Shown here: positions 10,403 through 24,329 of the stretch, piece by piece
Layout of the letters: each line of letters opens with the position of its first letter
How positions within the stretch are numbered: position 1 is the first letter of the stretch
Assembly (NCBI GenBank): GCA_037954235.1
Contig: JBBMOA010000049.1
Span: 124,001-188,000, forward strand
Direction of reading: 5' to 3'
Length of the DNA: 64,000 bases
Origin: Aulostomus chinensis
Taxonomy: Eukaryota; Chordata; Actinopteri; Syngnathiformes; Aulostomidae
Program-made: the position numbers and the translations under genes
The notes under the pieces: generated by a model
What the model was told of the DNA's origin: nothing
What the model saw: the letters and a program-made list of their open reading frames with translations, nothing else
Databases searched by the model: none

Positions 10403-13400
10403 CTGAGAAAACACTATTTGTGACCTGTGATACAAAAATGCCATAACTTTTGTTATAAGTGAGTTTTCAGTCAAGTTTCAACCTGAAAGCATAGAAAGAT
10501 GCATAAAGTTGAAGTTACAGCTTGATTTCAGTGAGTTTTCATCAAAATACAGGAGTTCTGCATGAAGTGTTCATTTTGGCCTTCTCTCGCTGAGAAAACA
10601 CTATTTGTGACCTGTGATACAAAAATGCCATAACTTTTGTTCAAAGTGAGTTTTCAGTCAAGTGTCAACCTGAAAGCATAGAAAGATGCATAAACTTGAA
10701 GTTACAGCTTGATTTCAGTGAGTTTTCATCAAAATACAGGAGTTCTGCATGAAGTGTTCATTTTGGCCTTCTCTCGCTGAGAAAACACTATTTGTGACCT
10801 GTGATACAAAAATGCCATAACTTTTGTTCAAAGTGAGTTTTCAGTCAAGTTTCAACCTGAAAGCATAGAAAGATGCATAAACTTGAAGTTACAGCTTGAT
10901 TTCAGTGAGTTTTCATCAAAATACAGGAGTTCTGCATGAAGTGTTCATTTTGGCCTTCTCTCGCTGAGAAAACACTATTTGTGACCTGTGATACAAAAAT
11001 GCCATAACTTTTGTTCAAAGTGAGTTTTCAGTCAAGTTTCAACCTGAAAGCATAGAAAGATGCATAAACTTGAAGTTACAGCTTGATTTCAGTGAGTTTT
11101 CATCAAAATACAGGAGTTCTGCATGAAGTGTTCATTTTGGCCTTCTCTCGCTGAGAAAACGCTATTTGTGACCTGCGACACAGAACAGCCATAACTTTTG
11201 TTCAAAGTGAGTTTTCTGTCAAGTTTCAACCTGAAAGCATAGAAAGATGCACAAACTTGAAGTTACAGCTTGATTTCAGTGAGTTTTCATCAAAATACAG
11301 GAGTTCTGCATGAAGTGTTCATTTTGGCCTTCTCTCGCTGAGAAAACACTATTTGTGACCTGTGAAACAAAAATGCCATAACTTTTGTTCAAAGTGAGTT
11401 TTCAGTCAAGTTTCAACCTGAAAGAATAGAAAGATGCATAAACTTGAAGTTACAGCTTGATTTCAGTGAGTTTTCATCAAAATACAGGAGTTCTGCATGA
11501 AGTGTTCATTTTGGCCTTCTCTCGCTGAGAAAACACTATTTGTGACCTGTGATACAAAAATGCCATAACTTTTGTTCAAAGTGAGTTTTCAGTCAAGTTT
11601 CAACCTGAAAGCATAGAAAGATGCATAAACTTGAAGTTACAGCTTGATTTCAGTGAGTTTTCATCAAAATACAGGAGTTCTGCATGAAGTGTTCATTTTG
11701 GCCTTCTCTCGCTGAGAAAACACTATTTGTGACCTGTGATACAAAAATGCCATAACTTTTGTTCAAAGTGAGTTTTCAGTCAAGTTTCAACCTGAAAGCA
11801 TCGAAAGATGCATAAACTTGAAGTTACAGCTTGATTTCAGTGAGTTTTCATCAAAATACAGGAGTTCTGCATGAAGTGTTCATTTTGGCCTTCTCTCGCT
11901 GAGAAAACACTATTTGTGACCTGTGATACAAAAATGCCATAACTTTTGTTCAAAGTGAGTTTTCATTCAAGTTTCAACCTGAAAGCATAGAAAGATGCAT
12001 AAACTTGAAGTTACAGCTTGATTTCAGTGAGTTTTCATCAAAATACAGGAGTTCTGCATGAAGTGTTCATTTTGGCCTTGTCTCGCTGAGAAAACGCTAT
12101 TTGTGACCTTCGACACAGAACAGCCATAACTTTTGTTCAAAGTGAGTTTTCAGTCAAGTTTCAACCTGAAAGCATAGAAAGATGCATAAACTTGAAGTTA
12201 CAGCTTGATTTCAGTGAGTTTTCATCAAAATACAGGAGTTCTGCATGAAGTGTTCATTTTGGCCTTCTCTCGCTGAGAAAACACTATTTGTGACCTGTGA
12301 TACAAAAATGCCATAACTTTTGTTCAAAGTGAGTTTTCAGTCAAGTTTCAACCTGAAAGCATAGAAAGATGCATAAACTTGAAGTTACAGCTTGATTTCA
12401 GTGAGTTTTCATCAAAATACAGGAGTTCTGCATGAAGTGTTCATTTTGGCCTTCTCTCGCTGAGAAAACACTATTTGTGACCTGTGATACAAAAATGCCA
12501 TAACTTTTGTTCAAAGTGAGTTTTCAGTCAAGTTTCAACCTGAAAGCATAGAAAGATGCATAAACTTGAAGTTACAGCTTGATTTCAGTGAGTTTTCATC
12601 AAAATACAGGAGTTCTGCATGAAGTGTTCATTTTGGCCTTCTCTCGCTGAGAAAACGCTATTTGTGACCTGCGACACAGAACAGCCATAACTTTTGTTCA
12701 AAGTGAGTTTTCAGTCAAGTTTCAACCTGAAAGCATAGAAAGATGCATAAACTTGAAGTTACAGCTTGATTTCAGTGAGTTTTCATCAAAATACAGGAGT
12801 TCTGCATGAAGTGTTCATTTTGGCCTTCTCTCGCTGAGAAAACACTATTTGTGACCTGTGATACAAAAATGCCATAACTTTTGTTCAAAGTGAGTTTTCA
12901 TTCAAGTTTCAACCTGAAAGCATAGAAAGATGCATAAACTTGAAGTTACAGCTTGATTTCAGTGAGTTTTCATCAAAATACAGGAGTTCTGCATGAAGTG
13001 TTCATTTTGGCCTTGTCTCGCTGAGAAAACGCTATTTGTGACCTGCGACACAGAACAGCCATAACTTTTGTTCAAAGTGAGTTTTCAGTCAAGTTTCAAC
13101 CTGAAAGCATAGAAAGATGCATAAACTTGAAGTTACAGCTTGATTTCAGTGAGTTTTCATCAAAATACAGGAGTTCTGCATGAAGTGTTCATTTTGGCCT
13201 TCTCTCGCTGAGAAAACACTATTTGTGACCTGTGATACAAAAATGCCATAACTTTTGTTCAAAGTGAGTTTTCAGTCAAGTTTCAACCTGAAAGCATAGA
13301 AAGATGCATAAACTTGAAGTTACAGCTTGATTTCAGTGAGTTTTCATCAAAATACAGGAGTTCTTCATGAAGTGTTCATTTTGGCCTTTTCTCGCTGAGA

Positions 13401-16393
13401 AAACACTATTTGTGACCTGTGATACAAAAATGCCATAACTTTTGTTCAAAGTGAGTTTTCAGTAAAGTTTCAACCTGAAAGCATAGAAAGATGCATCAAG
13501 TTGAAGTTACAGCTTGATTTCAGTGAGTTTTCATCAAAATACAGGAGTTCTGCATGAAGTGTTCATTTTGGCCTTCTCTCGCTGAGAAAACACTATTTGT
13601 GACCTGTGATACAAAAATGCCATAACTTTTGTTCAAAGTGAGTTTTCAGTCAAGTTTCAACCTGAAAGCATAGAAAGATGCATAAACTTGAAGTTACAGC
13701 TTGATTTCAGTGAGTTTTCATCAAAATACAGGAGTTCTGCATGAAGTGTTCATTTTGGCCTTATCTCGCTGAGAAAACACTATTTGTGACCTGTGATACA
13801 AAAATGCCATAACTTTTGTTCAAAGTGAGTTTTCAGTCAAGTTTCAACCTGAAAGCATAGAAAGATGCATAAACTTGAAGTTACAGCTTGATTTCAGTGA
13901 GTTTTCATCAAAATACAGGAGTTCTGCATGAAGTGTTCATTTTGGCCTTCTCTCGCTGAGAAAACACTATTTGTGACCTGTGATACAAAAATGCCATAAC
14001 TTTTGTTCAAAGTGAGTTTTCAGTCAAGTTTCAACCTGAAAGCATAGAAAGATGCATAAACTTGAAGTTACAGCTAGATTTCAGTGAGTTTTCATCAAAA
14101 TACAGGAGTTCTGCATGAAGTGTTCATTTTGGCCTTGTCTCGCTGAGAAAACGCTATTTGTGACCTGCGACACAGAACAGCCATAACTTTTGTTCAAAGT
14201 GAGTTTTCAGTCAAGTTTCAACCTGAAAGCATAGAAAGATGCATAAACTTGAAGTTACAGCTTGATTTCAGTGAGTTTTCATCAAAATACAGGAGTTCTG
14301 CATGAAGTGTTCATTTTGGCCTTCTCTCGCTGAGAAAACACTATTTGTGACCTGTGATACAAAAATGCCATAACTTTTGTTCAAAGTGAGTTTTCAGTCA
14401 AGTTTCAACCTGAAAGCATAGAAAGATGCATAAACTTGAAGTTACAGCTTGATTTCAGTGAGTTTTCATCAAAATACAGGAGTTCTGCATGAAGTGTTCA
14501 TTTTGGCCTTCTCTCGCTGAGAAAACACTATTTGTGACCTGTGATACAAAAATGCCATAACTTTTGTTCAAAGTGAGTTTTCAGTCAAGTTTCAACCTGA
14601 AAGCATAGAAAGATGCATAAACTTGAAGTTACAGCTTGATTTCAGTGAGTTTTCATCAAAATACAGGAGTTCTGCATGAAGTGTTCATTTTGGCCTTCTC
14701 TCGCTGAGAAAACGCTATTTGTGACCTGCGACACAGAACAGCCATAACTTTTGTTCAAAGTGAGTTTTCAGTCAAGTTTCAACCTGAAAGCATAGAAAGA
14801 TGCATAAAGTTGAAGTTACAGCTTGATTTCAGTGAGTTTTCATCAAAATACAGGAGTTCTGCATGAAGTGTTCATTTTGGCCTTCTCTCGCTGAGAAAAC
14901 ACTATTTGTGACCTGTGATACAAAAATGCCATAACTTTTGTTCAAAGTGAGTTTTCATTCAAGTTTCAACCTGAAAGCATAGAAAGATGCATAAACTTGA
15001 AGTTACAGCTTGATTTCAGTGAGTTTTCATCAAAATACAGGAGTTCTGCATGAAGTGTTCATTTTGGCCTTTTCTCGCTGAGAAAACGCTATTTGTGACC
15101 TGCGACGCAGAACAGCCATAACTTTTGTTCAAAGTGAGTTTTCAGTCAAGTTTCAACCTGAAAGCATAGAAAGATGCATAAACTTGAAGTTACAGCTTGA
15201 TTTCAGTGAGTTTTCATCAAAATACAGGAGTTCTGCATGAAGTGTTCATTTTGGCCTTCTCTCGCTGAGAAAACACTATTTGTGACCTGTGATACAAAAA
15301 TGCCATAACTTTTGTTCAAAGTGAGTTTTCAGTCAAGTTTCAACCTGAAAGCATAGAAAGATGCATAAACTTGAAGTTACAGCTTGATTTCAGTGAGTTT
15401 TCATCAAAATACAGGAGTTCTGCATGAAGTGTTCATTTTGGCCTTCTCTCGCTGAGAAAACACTATTTGTGACCTGTGATACAAAAATGCCATAACTTTT
15501 GTTCAAAGTGAGTTTTCAGTCAAGTTTCAACCTGAAAGCATAGAAAGATGCATAAACTTGAAGTTACAGCTTGATTTCAGTGAGTTTTCATCAAAATACA
15601 GGAGTTCTGCATGAAGTGTTCATTTTGGCCTTCTCTCGCTGAGAAAACGCTATTTGTGACCTGCGACACAGAACAGCCATAACTTTTGTTCAAAGTGAGT
15701 TTTCTGTCAAGTTTCAACCTGAAAACATAGAAAGATGCATACACTTGAAGTTACAGCTTGATTTCAGTGAGTTTTCATCAAAATACAGGAGTTCTGCATG
15801 AAGTGTTCATTTTGGCCTTCTCTCGCTGAGAAAACACTATTTGTGACCTGTGATACAAAAATGCCATAACTTTTGTTCAAAGTGAGTTTTCAGTCAAGTT
15901 TCAACCTGAAAGCATAGAAAGATGCATAAACTTGAAGTTACAGCTTGATTTCAGTGAGTTTTCATCAAAATACAGGAGTTCTGCATGAAGTGTTCATTTT
16001 GGCCTTCTCTCGCTGAGAAAACACTATTTGTGACCTGTGATACAAAAATGCCATAACTTTTGTTCAAAGTGAGTTTTCAGTCAAGTTTCAACCTGAAAGC
16101 ATAGAAAGATGCATAAACTTGAAGTTACAGCTTGATTTCAGTGAGTTTTCATCAAAATACAGGAGTTCTGCATGAAGTGTTCATTTTGGCCTTCTCTCGC
16201 TGAGAAAACACTATTTGTGACCTGTGATACAAAAATGCCATAACTTTTGTTCAAAGTGAGTTTTCAGTCAAGTTTCAACCTGAAAGCATAGAAAGATGCA
16301 TAAACTTGAAGTTACAGCTTGATTTCAGTGAGTTTTCATCAAAATACAGGAGTTCTGCATGAAGTGTTCATTTTGGCCTTCTCTCGCTGAGAA

Positions 16394-16760
16394 AACATTA
16401 TTTGTGACCTGTGATACAAAAATGCCATAACTTTTGTTCAAAGTGAGTTTTCAGTCAAGTTTCAACCTGAAAGCATAGAAAGATGCATAAACTTGAAGTT
16501 ACAGCTTGATTTCAGTGAGTTTTCATCAAAATACAGGAGTTCTGCATGAAGTGTTGATTTTGGCCTTCTCTCGCTGAGAAAACACTATTTGTGACCTGTG
16601 ATACAAAAATGCCATAACTTTTTTTCAAAGTGAGTTTTCAGTCAAGTTTCAACCTGAAAGCATAGAAAGATGCATAAACTTGAAGTTACAGCTTGATTTC
16701 AGTGAGTTTTCATCAAAATACAGGAGTTCTTCATGAAGTGTTCATTTTGGCCTTTTCTCG
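16394..16760 (+). repeat. Three-monomer cassette, copy 5
   Basis: ACATTATT is at 16395, GTTGATT has G at 16556, and the seven-T run and CTTCATG with CCTTTTCTCG follow. It lies 34 units after copy 4. The next unit reads AAAGTATAAG, a two-base change from the AAAGTTGAAG found after copies 2 and 4. Confidence 0.8.
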
Positions 16761-17249
16761 CTGAGAAAACACTATTTGTGACCTGTGATACAAAAATGCC
16801 ATAACTTTTGTTCAAAGTGAGTTTTCAGTCAAGTTTCAACCTGAAAGCATAGAAAGATGCATAAAGTATAAGTTACAGCTTGATTTCAGTGAGTTTTCAT
16901 CAAAATACAGGAGTTCTGCATGAAGTGTTCATTTTGGCCTTCTCTCGCTGAGAAAACACTATTTGTGACCTGTGATACAAAAATGCCATAACTTTTGTTC
17001 AAAGTGAGTTTTCAGTCAAGTTTCAACCTGAAAGCATAGAAAGATGCATAAACTTGAAGTTACAGCTTGATTTCAGTGAGTTTTCATCAAAATACAGGAG
17101 TTCTGCATGAAGTGTTCATTTTGGCCTTCTCTCGCTGAGAAAACACTATTTGTGACCTGTGATACAAAAATGCCATAACTTTTGTTCAAAGTGAGTTTTC
17201 AGTCAAGTTTCAACCTGAAAGCATAGAAAGATGCATAAACTTGAAGTTA

Positions 17250-19920
17250 CAGCTTGATTTCAGTGAGTTTTCATCAAAATACAGGAGTTCTGCATGAAGT
17301 GTTCATTTTGGCCTTGTCTCGCTGAGAAAACGCTATTTGTGACCTGCGACACAGAACAGCCATAACATTTGTTCAAAGTGAGTTTTCAGTCAAGTTTCAA
17401 CCTGAAAGCATAGAAAGATGCATAAACTTGAAGTTACAGCTTGATTTTAGTGAGTTTTCATCAAAATACAGGAGTTCTGCATGAAGTGTTCATTTTGGCC
17501 TTCTCTCGCTGAGAAAACACTATTTGTGACCTGTGATACAAAAATGCCATAACTTTTGTTCAAAGTGAGTTTTCAGTCAAGTTTCAACCTGAAAGCATAG
17601 AAAGATGCATAAACTTGAAGTTACAGCTTGATTTCAGTGAGTTTTCATCAAAATACAGGAGTTCTGCATGAAGTGTTCATTTTGGCCTTCTCTCGCTGAG
17701 AAAACACTATTTGTGACCTGTGATACAAAAATGCCATAACTTTTGTTCAAAGTGAGTTTTCAGTCAAGTTTCAACCTGAAAGCATAGAAAGATGCATAAA
17801 CTTGAAGTTACAGCTTGATTTCAGTGAGTTTTCATCAAAATACAGGAGTTCTGCATGAAGTGTTCATTTTGGCCTTCTCTCGCTGAGAAAACACTATTTG
17901 TGACCTGTGATACAAAAATGCCATAACTTTTGTTCAAAGTGAGTTTTCAGTCAAGTTTCAACCTGAAAGCATAGAAAGATGCATAAACTTGAAGTTACAG
18001 CTTGATTTCAGTGAGTTTTCATCAAAATACAGGAGTTCTGCATGAAGTGTTCATTTTGGCCTTCTCTCGCTGAGAAAACGCTATTTGTGACCTGCGACAC
18101 AGAACAGCCATAACTTTTGTTCAAAGTGAGTTTTCTGTCAAGTTTCAACCTGAAAGCATAGAAAGATGCACAAACTTGAAGTTACAGCTTGATTTCAGTG
18201 AGTTTTCATCAAAATACAGGAGTTCTGCATGAAGTGTTCATTTTGGCCTTCTCTCGCTGAGAAAACACTATTTGTGACCTGTGAAACAAAAATGCCATAA
18301 CTTTTGTTCAAAGTGAGTTTTCAGTCAAGTTTCAACCTGAAAGAATAGAAAGATGCATAAACTTGAAGTTACAGCTTGATTTCAGTGAGTTTTCATCAAA
18401 ATACAGGAGTTCTGCATGAAGTGTTCATTTTGGCCTTCTCTCGCTGAGAAAACACTATTTGTGACCTGTGATACAAAAATGCCATAACTTTTGTTCAAAG
18501 TGAGTTTTCAGTCAAGTTTCAACCTGAAAGCATAGAAAGATGCATAAACTTGAAGTTACAGCTTGATTTCAGTGAGTTTTCATCAAAATACAGGAGTTCT
18601 GCATGAAGTGTTCATTTTGGCCTTCTCTCGCTGAGAAAACACTATTTGTGACCTGTGATACAAAAATGCCATAACTTTTGTTCAAAGTGAGTTTTCAGTC
18701 AAGTTTCAACCTGAAAGCATAGAAAGATGCATAAACTTGAAGTTACAGCTTGATTTCAGTGAGTTTTCATCAAAATACAGGAGTTCTGCATGAAGTGTTC
18801 ATTTTGGCCTTCTCTCGCTGAGAAAACACTATTTGTGACCTGTGATACAAAAATGCCATAACTTTTGTTCAAAGTGAGTTTTCAGTCAAGTTTCAACCTG
18901 AAAGCATAGAAAGATGCATAAACTTGAAGTTACAGCTTGATTTCAGTGAGTTTTCATCAAAATACAGGAGTTCTGCATGAAGTGTTCATTTTGGCCTTGT
19001 CTCGCTGAGAAAACGCTATTTGTGACCTGCGACACAGAACAGCCATAACTTTTGTTCAAAGTGAGTTTTCAGTCAAGTTTCAACCTGAAAGCATAGAAAG
19101 ATGCATAAACTTGAAGTTACAGCTTGATTTTAGTGAGTTTTCATCAAAATACAGGAGTTCTGCATGAAGTGTTCATTTTGGCCTTCTCTCGCTGAGAAAA
19201 CACTATTTGTGACCTGTGATACAAAAATGCCATAACTTTTGTTCAAAGTGAGTTTTCAGTCAAGTTTCAACCTGAAAGCATAGAAAGATGCATAAACTTG
19301 AAGTTACAGCTTGATTTCAGTGAGTTTTCATCAAAATACAGGAGTTCTGCATGAAGTGTTCATTTTGGCCTTCTCTCGCTGAGAAAACACTATTTGTGAC
19401 CTGTGATACAAAAATGCCATAACTTTTGTTCAAAGTGAGTTTTCAGTCAAGTTTCAACCTGAAAGCATAGAAAGATGCATAAACTTGAAGTTACAGCTTG
19501 ATTTCAGTGAGTTTTCATCAAAATACAGGAGTTCTGCATGAAGTGTTCATTTTGGCCTTCTCTCGCTGAGAAAACACTATTTGTGACCTGTGATACAAAA
19601 ATGCCATAACTTTTGTTCAAAGTGAGTTTTCAGTCAAGTTTCAACCTGAAAGCATAGAAAGATGCATAAACTTGAAGTTACAGCTTGATTTCAGTGAGTT
19701 TTCATCAAAATACAGGAGTTCTGCATGAAGTGTTCATTTTGGCCTTCTCTCGCTGAGAAAACGCTATTTGTGACCTGCGACACAGAACAGCCATAACTTT
19801 TGTTCAAAGTGAGTTTTCTGTCAAGTTTCAACCTGAAAGCATAGAAAGATGCACAAACTTGAAGTTACAGCTTGATTTCAGTGAGTTTTCATCAAAATAC
19901 AGGAGTTCTGCATGAAGTGT
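17250..19920 (+). repeat. 9-unit displaced duplication (17.3-18.3 kb and 19.0-19.9 kb)
   Basis: B2 (17347 and 19030), GATTTTAG (17441 and 19124), B1 (18095 and 19778) and GCACAAAC each recur at exactly 1683 bp, which is 9 units. The copies differ at AACATTTG (17367, copy 1 only) and at TGTGAAAC, which is present only in copy 1. The edges cannot be placed more precisely than one unit, because ordinary type A units on both sides are indistinguishable. Confidence 0.8.
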
Positions 19921-22900
19921 TCATTTTGGCCTTCTCTCGCTGAGAAAACACTATTTGTGACCTGTGATACAAAAATGCCATAACTTTTGTTCAAATTGAG
20001 TTTTCAGTCAAGTTTCAACCTGAAAGCATAGAAAGATGCATAAACTTGAAGTTACAGCTTGATTTCAGTGAGTTTTCATCAAAATACAGGAGTTCTGCAT
20101 GAAGTGTTCATTTTGGCCTTCTCTCGCTGAGAAAACACTATTTGTGACCTGTGATACAAAAATGCCATAACTTTTGTTCAAAGTGAGTTTTCAGTCAAGT
20201 TTCAACCTGAAAGCATAGAAAGATGCATAAACTTGAAGTTACAGCTTGATTTCAGTGAGTTTTCATCAAAATACAGGAGTTCTGCATGAAGTGTTCATTT
20301 TGGCCTTCTCTCGCTGAGAAAACACTATTTGTGACCTGTGATACAAAAATGCCATAACTTTTGTTCAAAGTGAGTTTTCAGTCAAGTTTCAACCTGAAAG
20401 CATAGAAAGATGCATAAACTTGAAGTTACAGCTTGATTTCAGTGAGTTTTCATCAAAATACAGGAGTTCTGCATGAAGTGTTCATTTTGGCCTTCTCTCG
20501 CTGAGAAAACACTATTTGTGACCTGTGATACAAAAATGCCATAACTTTTGTTCAAAGTGAGTTTTCAGTCAAGTTTCAACCTGAAAGCATAGAAAGATGC
20601 ATAAACTTGAAGTTACAGCTTGATTTCAGTGAGTTTTCATCAAAATACAGGAGTTCTGCATGAAGTGTTCATTTTGGCCTTCTCTCGCTGAGAAAACACT
20701 ATTTGTGACCTGTGATACAAAAATGCCATAACTTTTGTTCAAAGTGAGTTTTCAGTCAAGTTTCAACCTGAAAGCATAGAAAGATGCATAAACTTGAAGT
20801 TACAGCTTGATTTCAGTGAGTTTTCATCAAAATACAGGAGTTCTGCATGAAGTGTTCATTTTGGCCTTCTCTCGCTGAGAAAACGCTATTTTTGACCTGC
20901 GACACAGAACAGCCATAACTTTTGTTCAAAGTGAGTTTTCAGTCAAGTTTCAACCTGAAAGCATAGAAAGATGCATAAACTTGAAGTTACAGCTTGATTT
21001 CAGTGAGTTTTCATCAAAATACAGGAGTTCTGCATGAAGTGTTCATTTTGGCCTTCTCTCGCTGAGAAAACACTATTTGTGACCTGTGATACAAAAATGC
21101 CATAACTTTTGTTCAAAGTGAGTTTTCATTCAAGTTTCAACCTGAAAGCATAGAAAGATGCATAAACTTGAAGTTACAGCTTGATTTCAGTGAGTTTTCA
21201 TCAAAATACAGGAGTTCTGCATGAAGTGTTCATTTTGGCCTTCTCTCGCTGAGAAAACACTATTTGTGACCTGTGATACAAAAATGCCATAACTTTTGTT
21301 CAAAGTGAGTTTTCAGTCAAGTTTCAACCTGAAAGCATAGAAAGATGCATAAACTTGAAGTTACAGCTTGATTTCAGTGAGTTTTCATCAAAATACAGGA
21401 GTTCTGCATGAAGTGTTCATTTTGGCCTTCTCTCGCTGAGAAAACACTATTTGTGACCTGTGATACAAAAATGCCATAACTTTTGTTCAAAGTGAGTTTT
21501 CAGTCAAGTTTCAACCTGAAAGCATAGAAAGATGCATAAACTTGAAGTTACAGCTTGATTTCAGTGAGTTTTCATCAAAATACAGGAGTTCTGCATGAAG
21601 TGTTCATTTTGGCCTTCTCTCGCTGAGAAAACGCTATTTGTGACCTGCGACACAGAACAGCCATAACTTTTGTTCAAAGTGAGTTTTCTGTCAAGTTTCA
21701 ACCTGAAAGCATAGAAAGATGCACAAACTTGAAGTTACAGCTTGATTTCAGTGAGTTTTCATCAAAATACAGGAGTTCTGCATGAAGTGTTCATTTTGGC
21801 CTTCTCTCGCTGAGAAAACACTATTTGTGACCTGTGATACAAAAATGCCATAACTTTTGTTCAAAGTGAGTTTTCAGTCAAGTTTCAACCTGAAAGCATA
21901 GAAAGATGCATAAACTTGAAGTTACAGCTTGATTTCAGTGAGTTTTCATCAAAATACAGGAGTTCTGCATGAAGTGTTCATTTTGGCCTTCTCTCGCTGA
22001 GAAAACACTATTTGTGACCTGTGATACAAAAATGCCATAACTTTTGTTCAAAGTGAGTTTTCAGTCAAGTTTCAACCTGAAAGCATAGAAAGATGCATAA
22101 ACTTGAAGTTACAGCTTGATTTCAGTGAGTTTTCATCAAAATACAGGAGTTCTGCATGAAGTGTTCATTTTGGCCTTCTCTCGCTGAGAAAACACTATTT
22201 GTGACCTGTGATACAAAAATGCCATAACTTTTGTTCAAAGTGAGTTTTCAGTCAAGTTTCAACCTGAAAGCATAGAAAGATGCATAAACTTGAAGTTACA
22301 GCTTGATTTCAGTGAGTTTTCATCAAAATACAGGAGTTCTGCATGAAGTGTTCATTTTGGCCTTCTCTCGCTGAGAAAACACTATTTGTGACCTGTGATA
22401 CAAAAATGCCATAACTTTTGTTCAAAGTGAGTTTTCAGTCAAGTTTCAACCTGAAAGCATAGAAAGATGCATAAACTTGAAGTTACAGCTTGATTTCAGT
22501 GAGTTTTCATCAAAATACAGGAGTTCTGCATGAAGTGTTCATTTTGGCCTTCTCTCGCTGAGAAAACACTATTTGTGACCTGTGATACAAAAATGCCATA
22601 ACTTTTGTTCAAAGTGAGTTTTCAGTCAAGTTTCAACCTGAAAGCATAGAAAGATGCATAAACTTGAAGTTACAGCTTGATTTCAGTGAGTTTTCATCAA
22701 AATACAGGAGTTCTGCATGAAGTGTTCATTTTGGCCTTCTCTCGCTGAGAAAACGCTATTTTTGACCTGCGACACAGAACAGCCATAACTTTTGTTCAAA
22801 GTGAGTTTTCAGTCAAGTTTCAACCTGAAAGCATAGAAAGATGCATAAACTTGAAGTTACAGCTTGATTTCAGTGAGTTTTCATCAAAATACAGGAGTTC

Positions 22901-23450
22901 TGCATGAAGTGTTCATTTTGGCCTTCTCTCGCTGAGAAAACACTATTTGTGACCTGTGATACAAAAATGCCATAACTTTTGTTCAAAGTGAGTTTTCATT
23001 CAAGTTTCAACCTGAAAGCATAGAAAGATGCATAAACTTGAAGTTACAGCTTGATTTCAGTGAGTTTTCATCAAAATACAGGAGTTCTGCATGAAGTGTT
23101 CATTTTGGCCTTCTCTCGCTGAGAAAACACTATTTGTGACCTGTGATACAAAAGTGCCATAACTTTTGTTCAAAGTGAGTTTTCAGTCAAGTTTCAACCT
23201 GAAAGCAAAGAAAGATGCATAAACTTGAAGTTACAGCTTGATTTCAGTGAGTTTTCATCAAAATACAGGAGTTCTGCATGAAGTGTTCTTTTTGGCCTTC
23301 TCTCGCTGAGAAAACACTATTTGTGACCTGTGATACAAAAATGCCATAACTTTTGTTCAAAGTGAGTTTTCAGTCAAGTTTCAACCTGAAAGCATAGAAA
23401 GATGCATAAACTTGAAGTTACAGCTTGATTTCAGTGAGTTTTCATCAAAA
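19700..23450 (+). repeat. 10-monomer tandem duplication (HOR-like pair)
   Basis: Two consecutive blocks of 10 units (1870 bp) share B1 at 19778 and 21648, the rare TATTTTTGACC form of B at 20900 and 22770, and the CATTCAAG variant at 21127 and 22997. All offsets are exactly 1870 bp. Differences: TCAAATTGAG near 19995 occurs only in the first block; AAAAGTGCC (about 23153), GCAAAG (about 23206) and TTCTTTTTGG (about 23290) occur only near the end of the second. This is one of the clearest local higher-order repeats in the window. Confidence 0.88.
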
Positions 23451-24329
23451 TACAGGAGTTCTGCATGAAGTGTTCATTTTGGCCTTGTCTCGCTGAGAAA
23501 ACGCTATTTGTGACCTGCGACACAGAACAGCCATAACTTTTGTTCAAAGTGAGTTTTCAGTCAAGTTTCAACCTGAAAGCATAGAAAGATGCATAAACTT
23601 GAAGTTACAGCTTGATTTCAGTGAGTTTTCATCAAAATACAGGAGTTCTGCATGAAGTGTTCATTTTGGCCTTCTCTCGCTGAGAAAACACTATTTGTGA
23701 CCTGTGATACAAAAATGCCATAACTTTTGTTCAAAGTGAGTTTTCAGTCAAGTTTCAACCTGAAAGCATAGAAAGATGCATAAACTTGAAGTTACAGCTT
23801 GATTTCAGTGAGTTTTCATCAAAATACAGGAGTTCTGCATGAAGTGTTCATTTTGGCCTTCTCTCGCTGAGAAAACACTATTTGTGACCTGTGATACAAA
23901 AATGCCATAACTTTTGTTCAAAGTGAGTTTTCAGTCAAGTTTCAACCTGAAAGCATAGAAAGATGCATAAACTTGCAGTTACAGCTTGATTTCAGTGAGT
24001 TTTCATCAAAATACAGGAGTTCTGCATGAAGTGCTCATTTTGGCCTTCTCTCGCTGAGAAAACGCTATTTGTGACCTGCGACACAGAACAGCCATAACTT
24101 TTGTTCAAAGTGAGTTTTCTGTCAAGTTTCAACCTGAAAGCATAGAAAGATGCACAAACTTGAAGTTACAGCTTGATTTCAGTGAGTTTTCATCAAAATA
24201 CAGGAGTTCTGCATGAAGTGTTCATTTTGGCCTTCTCTCGCTGAGAAAACACTATTTGTGACCTGTGATACAAAAATGCCATAACTTTTGTTCAAAGTGA
24301 GTTTTCAGTCAAGTTTCAACCTGAAAGCA

